Positions 1 through 7,029 of a stretch of DNA of 7,084 bases are shown here, piece after piece (positions within the stretch are counted from its first letter, which is position 1; each line of letters opens with the position of its first letter). The notes beneath the pieces are model-generated. The model did not search any database. It was not told the DNA's origin and saw only the letters and a program-made list of their open reading frames with translations. The stretch is from an uncultured Rikenellaceae bacterium. Its GTDB lineage: Bacteria; Bacteroidota; Bacteroidia; Bacteroidales; Rikenellaceae. The stretch covers positions 1-7,084 of the forward strand of contig CAMQVM010000077.1 in NCBI GenBank assembly GCA_947038135.1. Direction: 5' to 3'. The translations under genes were made by a program, and so were the position numbers.

Positions 1-9
1 ATTTATTAA

Positions 10-63
10 TAAAAACCATACCTAAATAGTTGAAATAAGTATATTTAAGGTTTTGTGAATCTC
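10..63 (+). repeat. Left copy of ~55-bp inverted repeat
   Basis: This stretch reads TAAAAACCATACCTAAATAG, then TTGAAATAAGTATATTTAAG, then GTTTTGTGAATCTC. Its reverse complement is found at the extreme right of the window (7030-7084). The two copies differ by one missing C (after TTGAA in this copy) and two substitutions (AAGG versus AACG, and TTGTG versus TTGCG). Similarity falls away after GAATCTC, so the inner boundary is visible. The outer boundary is uncertain because the right copy is cut by the window end. No transposase lies between the copies. A dispersed intergenic repeat or MITE-like sequence is the likeliest reading, by inference only. Confidence 0.85.
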
Positions 64-255
64 CCTAATTTAATAAATATAGTTTGATATTTTTAGGTTC
101 AAATAAATTTTGCTTATTTAGCACTGTTTCATAAACAACACACGCTACATATATTTTCATAGTTTAAGGTGATGCTATTTATCGTAAAATTGTTAATATA
201 TATTGTCTGATCGTGCAATTGATAGAAGAATTATTAGCTAAAATATAGATGTGAA

Positions 256-286
256 TTTAATTATTTGCATTTTTTTCATATCTTTA
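256..286 (+). promoter_or_regulatory. Weak candidate promoter for the patatin gene
   Basis: TATCTTTA at 279-286 resembles the Bacteroidota -7 element TAnnTTTG, with A in place of the final G. The -33 position is occupied only by TTTA at 256-259, 19 bases upstream. A proper TTTG at 264-267 is too close, with an 11-base gap. The site lies about 90 bases before the start codon. The match is partial and the background is AT-rich, so this is a tentative call. Confidence 0.3.
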
Positions 287-378
287 CATATTCATTACGA
301 AAACAAAAATAGAAATATTTATTGTTATAGCAAAAAGTTAGATCTGTAAAATAGAATATTAAAAAAATAAAGAGTGAA

Positions 379-2763
379 ATGAGTAAGCGTATAAACATAA
401 TAGTTAGCGTCTTTTTGGTGATTATTTGCAGCATCAATATCTGCAATGCGCAGAAGGTAGGGGTGGTATTAAGCGGAGGTGGAGCAAAAGGTATGTACCA
501 TATAGGTGTGCTTAAAGCATTAGAAGATAATAATATACCTATCGATAACATAACAGGAACATCTATGGGGGCAATAGTGGGAGCTATGTACTCATCGGGC
601 ATGACAATCAAACAGATCGAGGATGTATTTTGCTCTGGTGAAGTAACAACATGGCTTTCAGGAAAAATCGAAATGAAGTACCAAAATTACTATCGAATAA
701 TCGAGAATGACGGATCAGTTGTTTCGCTAGATATGAATTTGAGAAAGATATTATATAAGAAAAAGTCTACTAAAGCAGGTGACGATGTATCAAAAGATCA
801 AAATAATAATATCGCTGTTAGTATTCAAGAGAATCTATTAGAAAATACCTATGTTAATACTATGATACCATCTTTGCAGCTAGATCTTGCATTGATGGAG
901 TTTTTTGCAGCTCCAACTGCTGCTGCCAACTACAACTTCGACTCATTGTTTGTTCCTTATAGGTGTGTTTCGGTAGATATTATCAGGCGCACCGAGCACC
1001 TATGGAGTAAAGGTGATCTTGGTAAGGCTGTACGCTCGTCTATGGCAATACCTTTTGTCTTTAGTCCTATTGTTGTTGATAGCTTAATGATGTATGATGG
1101 AGGAATACTTAACAATTTCCCTTGGAAAGATAACCTTAGGGAGTTTAATTCAGATTTTTTGATTGGTAGTATATGCGTGTCTGAAACAGTAGACCCATCG
1201 TCTTTAACTGGACAGATGTCTCTTATTGCTATGGAAAAAACAGATTATAACCTGCCTGATTCGATAGGTATAAAGATACAGCGTGATGTTGGAATTGGAT
1301 ATCTCGACTACGCAAAGGCGAAAGAGGTTGTAAAGCTTGGCTATGACGATGCAATGCTATCAATGCCTGAGCTCAAGCGAAGAGTGAAAAGAGAGGTTAC
1401 CAAAGAAGAGCTAGTAGTAAAGCGGCGAAAATTTAATGAAAAGGTGCCCGTGCTTGCAGTAGACGAGATCGAGATTGTGGGGCTTAACAAAAGACAGACC
1501 GAATATGTTAAAGAGCAGTTAAATTTTGAGGAGGGGGCTATATTAAGCTTTGAGGATTTCAAAAGAGAATATTTCAAAATTATTGAGGGTGAGATGATAG
1601 CTGGAGGTTTTCCTACAGCTATCTACAATCCACTAACTGGTCACTATAAGATATATATGAGCATGACAGCCCGTCATAGTTTTAATGCAATGGCTGGTAT
1701 AAATATATCATCTACCAATATAAATGCCGCCTATTTAGGGTTTAGCTACTCACGAATAGGAAAATACAGCAGTAACTATATGGCATCGGGCTACCTAGGT
1801 AACTTTTACTCAGCAGCAGAAGTCTCTGCCCGACAAAATTTTTATGCTAAGAAGCTTCCTTTTTACATCAACTCGACATTAAATTATGCCTTTCAAGATT
1901 ATGGACGAGGCAACAACCAGCGGTCATCATTTGCTAATAGAGTTTTCGACTACTCACGGTTTAATGGCATCTATCTTAGCTCAGCAATAGGTTTTCCGTT
2001 AGACCCAAAATCTAAGCTTGAGTTTAGAACCTCCATAGGGCAAGATAAATATGATTATGACTCTTACAATAGCTCAAACCCGCAAGCAGGATATAATAAA
2101 AACAGGCTGAATTATGCCACCATAAGTAGTACTATTAGCCGAAATTCGCTTAATTATAAGGCATACGCTACAAGGGGTATTAAGCAGTCAATTAATTTAC
2201 TATTGGTATATGGCAGCGATGAATATACCCCTGGTTTTATCGATATATCAGGAAATCCATTTACCCGCATCATTAAGCAGCGTGAGGTGTGGTTTGGGCT
2301 GTCTCTATTTAGAGAAAAATACACGCCAGTGTCAACACATTTCACCCTTGGATACTCTTTTGAGGCTATATATACAAGCACAACAGGTATGTCGAGCAGC
2401 TATGCAACAAAGCTTGTGGCTCCAGGCTTCTACCCAACAGAGCATTCACACACGCTTTTTATTCCTGAGTACCACAACACTTCGTATGCAGCTGTTGGTG
2501 TTAAACCTATTATTGAGTGGAATGATAACCTATATATGAAAAACGAATTTTATCTGTTCTACCCTGATATCACTAAATATGAAGATGTAATTGAAAAATT
2601 GAGGTACGTCTTTGCATCATCAATAGTGTACCAATCGCCAATAGGACCTATAAGCCTTAACTACTCGCACTACTCTATCAAAAACAGCAGTATGGCAGAG
2701 AATTACGTCACCTTGAATATAGGTTTTATGCTATTTAAAAACAGAGGAATAAAATATTTTTAA
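379..2763 (+). CDS. Patatin-like phospholipase fused to an outer-membrane beta-barrel
   Basis: The 794-residue product has a signal peptide (basic start, hydrophobic core about 5-20, likely cleavage near residues 24-25 after CNA/Q). The mature protein begins directly with a patatin domain. It has the oxyanion-hole loop SGGGAKG (32-38), the nucleophile motif GTSMG (60-64, Ser62) and the DGG motif with the catalytic Asp (240-242), so the Ser-Asp dyad is intact. A Lys/Asn-rich low-complexity insert sits at about 126-144. Residues about 358-430 look like a POTRA domain (VDEIEIVGL start). The rest (about 433-794) is rich in alternating aromatic/polar strands and ends in Phe, as expected of an outer-membrane barrel. 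This layout matches the PlpD/FplA-like (type Vd) family, so a lipid acyl hydrolase anchored at the outer membrane is inferred. Whether the domain is exposed on the surface or stays periplasmic, and its substrate, cannot be told. The start is supported by the signal peptide beginning at this Met. It appears to be transcribed alone. Confidence 0.9.
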   Translation: MSKRINIIVSVFLVIICSINICNAQKVGVVLSGGGAKGMYHIGVLKALEDNNIPIDNITGTSMGAIVGAMYSSGMTIKQIEDVFCSGEVTTWLSGKIEMKYQNYYRIIENDGSVVSLDMNLRKILYKKKSTKAGDDVSKDQNNNIAVSIQENLLENTYVNTMIPSLQLDLALMEFFAAPTAAANYNFDSLFVPYRCVSVDIIRRTEHLWSKGDLGKAVRSSMAIPFVFSPIVVDSLMMYDGGILNNFPWKDNLREFNSDFLIGSICVSETVDPSSLTGQMSLIAMEKTDYNLPDSIGIKIQRDVGIGYLDYAKAKEVVKLGYDDAMLSMPELKRRVKREVTKEELVVKRRKFNEKVPVLAVDEIEIVGLNKRQTEYVKEQLNFEEGAILSFEDFKREYFKIIEGEMIAGGFPTAIYNPLTGHYKIYMSMTARHSFNAMAGINISSTNINAAYLGFSYSRIGKYSSNYMASGYLGNFYSAAEVSARQNFYAKKLPFYINSTLNYAFQDYGRGNNQRSSFANRVFDYSRFNGIYLSSAIGFPLDPKSKLEFRTSIGQDKYDYDSYNSSNPQAGYNKNRLNYATISSTISRNSLNYKAYATRGIKQSINLLLVYGSDEYTPGFIDISGNPFTRIIKQREVWFGLSLFREKYTPVSTHFTLGYSFEAIYTSTTGMSSSYATKLVAPGFYPTEHSHTLFIPEYHNTSYAAVGVKPIIEWNDNLYMKNEFYLFYPDITKYEDVIEKLRYVFASSIVYQSPIGPISLNYSHYSIKNSSMAENYVTLNIGFMLFKNRGIKYF

Positions 2764-2792
2764 CGGCATATTTTAAACTTTAAACTTATTTT

Positions 2793-2824
2793 TTTGGCAA
2801 CAAGATAATTAATAAGTATATTTG
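2793..2824 (+). promoter_or_regulatory. Bacteroidota-type promoter of thiC
   Basis: TTTG at 2793-2796 and TATATTTG at 2817-2824 match the -33 TTTG and -7 TAnnTTTG elements used by the Bacteroidota primary sigma factor. They are separated by 20 bases, within the usual 19-21. Transcription would begin a few bases after 2824, giving a 5' leader of roughly 35-40 bases. That is too short to hold a TPP riboswitch. Confidence 0.7.
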
Positions 2825-2848
2825 TGAAATAAATAAATAAGTACATTT
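2811..2848 (+). repeat. Short direct repeat in the thiC promoter/leader
   Basis: AATAAGTATATTT (2811-2823) recurs as AATAAGTACATTT (2836-2848), 12 of 13 identical, with starts 25 bases apart. The first copy overlaps the -7 element of the proposed thiC promoter. The same 13 bases occur exactly in the left inverted repeat at 34-46. The repeat could be a binding site or simple AT-rich coincidence; the sequence does not decide. Confidence 0.4.
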
Positions 2849-2868
2849 ATAAATAATTTAGTATAGTA

Positions 2869-4410
2869 ATGAAAAAAGAAATATTATTTGATTTTGCAGC
2901 AGAGAGCAGCAAAAAAGTATATAAAGATGGTGTAATACACCCAATAAAAGTGGCTATGAAGGAGGTTTCGCTAAATAATGGCGAGAGCATACTTCTATAC
3001 GATACAACAGGTATCCACGGCGAGCAGGGATACGTGTGCAACCCTAAAGAGGGTATTGTAAAGGTTCGTGAGCAGTGGGTCGAAAAGAGAGCTGCAAGAG
3101 ATGGTGGCTACAAAACACAGCTTTGGTATGCTCGTCAAGGAGTAATAACCGAAGAGATGGAGTATGTATCTATTCGTGAGTCGCAAGGCGCTAAAGAGTC
3201 GTATATCACTCCTGAGTTTGTCCGTGATGCAGTAGCACAAGGTAGGGCTATTATTCCAGCTAATAGGTGTCACCCTGAAAGTGAGCCTATGATTATTGGA
3301 CGAGACTTCTTAGTGAAGATAAATGCTAATATTGGTAACTCTGCACTAGGATCATCTATTGATGATGAGGTTGAGAAGTCGCTTTGGTCGATTCGTTGGG
3401 GGGCTGATACTGTTATGGACCTATCAACAGGTTTAAATATACATGCTACTCGTGAGGCAATACTTCGCAATACACCAGTGCCAATTGGTACTGTACCTAT
3501 GTATCAAGCGCTTGAAAAGGTTAATGGTAAGGTTGAGGATCTTACTTGGGAGGTATATCGTGAAACCCTTGTAGAGCAGTGTGAGCAAGGTGTTGACTAC
3601 TTTACAATCCATGCTGGGGTGTTAAAAGAGTTTGTAGCAAATGCTAAGGCACGAGTTACAGGTATTGTATCAAGGGGTGGTTCTATCTTAGCAAAATGGA
3701 TGTCTATAAATGATAAAGAGAACTTTCTTTACACCCATTTTGAGGATATCTGTTTGCTGCTAAAGCAATATGATGTAGCATTTTCGTTAGGCGACGGGTT
3801 ACGCCCAGGTAGCATAGCCGATGCCAATGACGAAGCACAATTTGGCGAGCTAAAAATTTTGGGTGAGCTTACAAAAATTGCTTGGAAGCACGATGTGCAG
3901 GTTATTATCGAGGGACCAGGTCATGTGCCTATGCATAAGATAAAAGAGAATATGGAGCTTCAAGAGAAGATATGCCATAATGCTCCATTCTACACTCTTG
4001 GACCACTAGTTAGCGATATTGGTGCAGGTTATGATCATATCACCTCAGCAATTGGTGCAGCTATGATTGCATGGCAAGGCACAGCAATGTTATGCTATGT
4101 AACACGTAAAGAGCATCTATCTTTGCCTAACAAAGATGATGTCCGTGAGGGTGTAGTGACATTTAAGCTAGCAGCACACGCCGCAGATATAGCAAAAGGG
4201 CACCCAGGAGCAGCTGAGCGAGATTTGCAGATGAGCAAAGCACGCTACTCTTTCAGGTGGACCGATCAGTTTAACCTATCGCTTGACCCATCAAGGGCAC
4301 GTGAGTATCACTATGAAATGATTAAAGATACTGGTAAAGAGAACGATTTTTGCTCAATGTGTGGACCTAATTTCTGTGCAATGAGAATAACACAATCTAT
4401 TGACAAATAG
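2869..4410 (+). CDS. thiC: Phosphomethylpyrimidine synthase (HMP-P synthase) ThiC
   Basis: ThiC is a radical-SAM enzyme that rearranges 5-aminoimidazole ribotide into 4-amino-5-hydroxymethyl-2-methylpyrimidine phosphate, the pyrimidine half of thiamine, in the cytoplasm. The 513-residue protein shows the family blocks in order: CHPESEPM (134-141) and KINANIGNSA (150-159), DLSTGLNIHATRE (184-196), the YFTIHAGV segment (244-251), SLGDGLRPG (306-314), EGPGHVPM (348-355) and GPLVSDIGAGYDH (378-390). The C-terminal CX2CX4C motif that holds the 4Fe-4S cluster is at Cys495, Cys498 and Cys503. It is shorter than the 631-residue E. coli enzyme, mainly in the N-terminal part, but the catalytic core is complete. 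The start at MKKEILF is the only Met before the conserved KKVYxDG block. No other thi gene is in the window and no TPP riboswitch precedes it; a promoter is seen at 2793-2824. Confidence 0.97.
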   Translation: MKKEILFDFAAESSKKVYKDGVIHPIKVAMKEVSLNNGESILLYDTTGIHGEQGYVCNPKEGIVKVREQWVEKRAARDGGYKTQLWYARQGVITEEMEYVSIRESQGAKESYITPEFVRDAVAQGRAIIPANRCHPESEPMIIGRDFLVKINANIGNSALGSSIDDEVEKSLWSIRWGADTVMDLSTGLNIHATREAILRNTPVPIGTVPMYQALEKVNGKVEDLTWEVYRETLVEQCEQGVDYFTIHAGVLKEFVANAKARVTGIVSRGGSILAKWMSINDKENFLYTHFEDICLLLKQYDVAFSLGDGLRPGSIADANDEAQFGELKILGELTKIAWKHDVQVIIEGPGHVPMHKIKENMELQEKICHNAPFYTLGPLVSDIGAGYDHITSAIGAAMIAWQGTAMLCYVTRKEHLSLPNKDDVREGVVTFKLAAHAADIAKGHPGAAERDLQMSKARYSFRWTDQFNLSLDPSRAREYHYEMIKDTGKENDFCSMCGPNFCAMRITQSIDK

Positions 4411-4422
4411 TAGTTTATTTCT

Positions 4423-4440
4423 CTCTTGGATTGTTAAGAG
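4423..4440 (+). terminator. Weak hairpin after thiC
   Basis: CTCTT (4423-4427) can pair with AAGAG (4436-4440) across an 8-base loop, starting 12 bases after the thiC stop; a short T run follows at 4447-4450. The stem is only 5 bp, so termination here is a guess. Confidence 0.25.
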
Positions 4441-4522
4441 GCTCTATTTTCAACGTGCCCTTTGCAATTTTTTGTACTTAATGAAGATAGATAGTAAATA
4501 AAATAATAAAAATAATAATTAT

Positions 4523-5812
4523 ATGAATTTTATAGAGGAGCTACAATGGAGAGGTATGGTTCAAGATATCATGCCAGGAGTAGACGAGTTACTAAAAAAA
4601 GAGATGACCTCTGCCTATGTAGGTATTGACCCAACGGCAGACTCTCTACACATCGGACACCTAGTTAGTGTAATGATACTTAAGCATTTTCAAGTGTGTG
4701 GGCACAAGCCTATTGTATTGGTAGGAGGTGCTACGGGTATGATTGGTGATCCATCGGGCAAATCGTTAGAGCGCAACCTGCTAAACGAAGATTCGTTACG
4801 TATAAACCAAGAGGGGCTACACAAGCAGCTAAGCCACCTTATGGACTTTACTAGTGATGCCAAAAATGCAGCAGAGCTAGTAAATAACTACGATTGGATG
4901 AAGGAGCAGAGCTTCTTAGGGTTTATTCGTGATATTGGTAAGCTTATTACTGTCAACTATATGATGGCTAAAGACTCTGTGAAAAAGCGTTTTTCGAGCG
5001 AGGGCGAGGGAATGTCTTTCACCGAATTTACCTACCAGCTGGTTCAAGGGTTCGACTTTGTGCACCTTTACGAAACTAAAGGGTGTAAACTTCAAATGGG
5101 AGGATCAGACCAGTGGGGCAACATCACAACAGGAACAGAGCTAATAAGAAAAAAACTTGGTAAAGAGGCTTTTGGTCTTACTTGTCCGCTTATAAAAAAG
5201 GCTGATGGCACTAAGTTTGGAAAGACTGAATCGGGCAATATATGGCTAGATAAGCGCTATACCTCTGCTTATAAGTTCTACCAATTTTGGTTGAACGTAA
5301 GCGACGAAGATGCTAAAAAGTATATTAAAATATTCACTATGCTTGATAAGGCTACAATTGAGTCTATCACAGCACAACACGATGCTACACCTCACGAACG
5401 AGCACTACAAAAGGAGCTTGCAAAGCAGGTAACAATTATGGTACACTCTGAAGAGGATTACAATAAGTCGGTAGAGGCATCATCTATTTTGTTTGGAGGA
5501 TCTACATCTGAGGCACTTAAAAACCTTGACGAAGAGACACTTTTACAAATTTTCGAGGGTGTTCCACAGTTTGAGCTTTCTAAGGCTGAATTAGAGTCTA
5601 AAAAGAGCTTTATTGAGCTGTTTACTGATAGTTGCAAGGTGTTTGCTTCTAAAGGTGAGCTTCGTAGGCTTATTCAAGGAGGTGGTATAATGATTAACAA
5701 AGACAAGGTCACCGACGGCGAGCAGGTTATACTACCATCGCAGCTTATTGCAGGTAGGTATCTATTGCTACAAAAGGGTAAGAAAAACTACTATCTTGTT
5801 GTTGTTAAGTAA
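4523..5812 (+). CDS. tyrS: Tyrosyl-tRNA synthetase
   Basis: This class I aminoacyl-tRNA synthetase charges tRNA-Tyr with tyrosine using ATP in the cytoplasm. At 429 residues it has the normal bacterial length. Visible motifs are the HIGH signature (HIGH at 43-46, after YVGIDPTADSL), GATGMIGDPSGK (69-80), the tyrosine-pocket block YQLVQGFDF (171-179), GGSDQWGN (193-200), and the KMSKS-equivalent KFGKT (231-235), the usual variant in this enzyme. The C-terminal 75 or so residues (about 355-429) fit the S4-like tRNA-binding domain (ELRRLIQGGGIMIN). Every expected block is intact. The start Met gives the typical MNFIEELQWRG opening. The gene is 112 bases after thiC with no clear promoter in between (TTTG occurs at 4461 and 4471 without a good -7 partner), so part of its transcription may come from read-through. 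No T-box or other leader motif was seen. Confidence 0.97.
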   Translation: MNFIEELQWRGMVQDIMPGVDELLKKEMTSAYVGIDPTADSLHIGHLVSVMILKHFQVCGHKPIVLVGGATGMIGDPSGKSLERNLLNEDSLRINQEGLHKQLSHLMDFTSDAKNAAELVNNYDWMKEQSFLGFIRDIGKLITVNYMMAKDSVKKRFSSEGEGMSFTEFTYQLVQGFDFVHLYETKGCKLQMGGSDQWGNITTGTELIRKKLGKEAFGLTCPLIKKADGTKFGKTESGNIWLDKRYTSAYKFYQFWLNVSDEDAKKYIKIFTMLDKATIESITAQHDATPHERALQKELAKQVTIMVHSEEDYNKSVEASSILFGGSTSEALKNLDEETLLQIFEGVPQFELSKAELESKKSFIELFTDSCKVFASKGELRRLIQGGGIMINKDKVTDGEQVILPSQLIAGRYLLLQKGKKNYYLVVVK

Positions 5813-5856
5813 TTTACTTATGCATAACAGTTAATCTACCCACATTGATATAACTA

Positions 5857-5890
5857 CCCCGAAGATTGAACTATCAGCTCATTTTCGGGG
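5857..5890 (+). terminator. Hairpin terminator after tyrS
   Basis: CCCCGAAGAT (5857-5866) pairs with ATTTTCGGGG (5881-5890) as a 10-bp stem with one G-U pair and a 14-base loop. A further ACTA/TTAGT pairing at the base extends it with one bulged T. It lies 44 bases after the tyrS stop and is much more GC-rich than its surroundings. No long T-run follows, so termination is inferred from strength and position. A role in the leader of the next gene is an alternative. Confidence 0.6.
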
Positions 5891-5897
5891 TTAGTAA

Positions 5898-5915
5898 TTT
5901 AGGTATATGCCTAAA
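5898..5915. promoter_or_regulatory. 18-bp near-perfect palindrome upstream of the LRR gene
   Basis: TTTAGGTATATGCCTAAA is an inverted repeat with TTTAGG/CCTAAA arms around an almost self-complementary centre (only the T5904/G5909 pair is imperfect). It lies 7 bases beyond the tyrS hairpin and 34 bases before the LRR start codon, a position suited to an operator or a small leader hairpin. Its function is unknown. Confidence 0.4.
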
Positions 5916-5949
5916 AGAGTATTTATAATATTAATATTTTAATAATCGT

Positions 5950-6960
5950 ATGAAAAATAAGAGATCTATTTTACTAGTTGCGACTACCCTATTTACCATA
6001 TTTTCTACCACTTGCTTTGGTGGTAACGCAATACCCGATGCTAACTTCAAAAAATATTTATTAGGTAATTTTGATGCTAATGAAGATGGTAAGTTATCTA
6101 AATATGAAACATTGTCAGTATCTGCAATATACTGCTCGAACCAAGATATAAAAACACTATCAGGAATAGAACAATTTACCAACTTAGAGAAGCTTGATTG
6201 TAGCTCTAACCAGCTTGTATCTATTGATGTAAGCTTAAATAAGTTGTTAGATGATTTAACTTGTCATAGTAATAAATTAACAGCTTTAAATGTAAGGTCA
6301 AACGGAGCATTAAAGCATTTAGATTGTCGTAATAACGAATTAAAAGCTCTTGATGTAAGTTCAAACAAGGCATTAAAGCGTTTAGATTGCCGTTATAATG
6401 GCTTAACCTCTCTTGATGTAAGCTCAAGTAGAGCTTTATTGTCGTTATGGTGTGGAGATAATGCTTTAACCACTCTTGATGCTACGGGCTGCACGGCATT
6501 AAAAGAGTTGATGTGTAATGATAACGACCTAACATCTCTTGATGTAACAGGATGTAAGGCGCTTATATGGATCAGCTGTTTTAATAATAAATTAGCCTCT
6601 ATAAATGTTAGCAGCAACTCAAATCTTGAAGATTTGGTGTGTAACAATAATGTGTTAACCTCTCTTAATCTTAACCAAAATGCTAAAATAGAGATTGTAG
6701 TTTGTTCTCACAATAAATTAACCTCTCTTAATACAAGTCAAAATTTGTTGTTAGATGAGTTAGATTGTTCAAACAATCAGTTAACAATGCTTGATATAAG
6801 CAGAAACAGTGCGCTTAAACAGCTTATTTGCAGCCCTATGCTCGACAAGCAAGGTATAAACCTATTATATAAATTAGTCGTTAAAAAAGGGTCTCTATTA
6901 AAGGGTGTTTATCCTAAAAGAAGCGATAAGTTTGTACCTGCTCAAACTAAGATTTTATAA
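5950..6960 (+). CDS. Secreted leucine-rich-repeat protein with EF-hand-like loop
   Basis: The 336-residue product begins with a signal peptide (KNKR, hydrophobic core about 6-20, cleavage near 24-27). A short N-terminal region follows with an EF-hand-like calcium loop, DANEDGKLSKYE (42-53). Residues about 79-297 are Cys-type leucine-rich repeats of the form LxxLxCxxNxLxxLDVSxNxA, with the repeat Cys at 84, 105, 126, 147, 168, 189, 210, 231, 252, 273 and 294. That is an exact 21-residue period in which every repeat keeps the Cys. A related Cys62 lies 22 residues before the first. The last 40 residues are basic and show no obvious T9SS sorting domain or cell-wall anchor. Repeats of this kind usually form a curved solenoid for protein or glycan binding; the ligand is unknown. 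A periplasmic or exported location is inferred from the signal peptide. A lipoprotein is less likely, since the residues before Cys22 (STT) do not form a good lipobox. It stands alone behind the tyrS hairpin. Confidence 0.85.
   Translation: MKNKRSILLVATTLFTIFSTTCFGGNAIPDANFKKYLLGNFDANEDGKLSKYETLSVSAIYCSNQDIKTLSGIEQFTNLEKLDCSSNQLVSIDVSLNKLLDDLTCHSNKLTALNVRSNGALKHLDCRNNELKALDVSSNKALKRLDCRYNGLTSLDVSSSRALLSLWCGDNALTTLDATGCTALKELMCNDNDLTSLDVTGCKALIWISCFNNKLASINVSSNSNLEDLVCNNNVLTSLNLNQNAKIEIVVCSHNKLTSLNTSQNLLLDELDCSNNQLTMLDISRNSALKQLICSPMLDKQGINLLYKLVVKKGSLLKGVYPKRSDKFVPAQTKIL
6190..6840 (+). repeat. Degenerate 63-base tandem repeats encoding the LRRs
   Basis: About ten 63-base units follow one another without any insertion or deletion, giving the exact 21-residue spacing in the protein. 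Pieces such as TCTCTTGATGTAA and TTAACCTCTCTTAAT recur between units, showing duplication at the DNA level followed by divergence. The minus-strand open frames in this stretch (6221-6427, 6393-6647) are by-products of this periodicity. Confidence 0.75.
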
Positions 6961-7029
6961 CATAAACAATATCACACATTTCAAATGCAACAATTGATGT
7001 TAATAGGGAGTTAAATATAACTATCTAAA

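Larger units (their letters stand above)
1..378. other. Gene-free leader region
   Basis: About 378 bases of very AT-rich sequence with no convincing open reading frame on either strand. The one overlapping minus-strand frame (276-611) runs antisense into the patatin gene and has no protein-like features. The region holds the left inverted-repeat copy (10-63), a small AT-rich stem (AAATAA at 101-106 pairing with TTATTT at 114-119), and a weak promoter-like pair upstream of the patatin gene. No tRNA, riboswitch or known RNA motif was recognised. Confidence 0.7.

Noticed and set aside
276..611. Minus-strand open frame of 111 codons antisense to the patatin start
   Set aside because: It overlaps a well-supported gene, its C-terminal half is a translation of AT-rich intergenic DNA, and it shows no family motif.
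2210..2539. Plus-strand open frame of 109 codons inside the patatin gene
   Set aside because: It lies wholly within the barrel-coding part of the patatin gene in another frame; no recognisable domain.
2764..2796. Terminator after the patatin gene
   Set aside because: There is a T-run (2788-2795) after repeated TTAAACTT-like words, but the only possible stem is a weak A/T pairing, and the T-run overlaps the thiC -33 element.
2764..2868. TPP riboswitch upstream of thiC
   Set aside because: None of the conserved aptamer pieces (for example the CTGAGA core) are present and the gap is too short and AT-rich.
5927..5938. Perfect palindrome AATATTAATATT before the LRR gene
   Set aside because: It is composed solely of A and T in an AT-rich gap, so chance is a sufficient explanation.
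6221..6647. Minus-strand open frames within the LRR gene
   Set aside because: They mirror the 63-base repeat, which spreads a stop-free frame onto the opposite strand; repetitive low-complexity products with no signals.
6190..6840. CRISPR-like array suggested by regular 63-base periodicity
   Set aside because: The periodicity is fully explained by in-frame leucine-rich repeats in an open coding sequence; there are no identical repeats with unique spacers.
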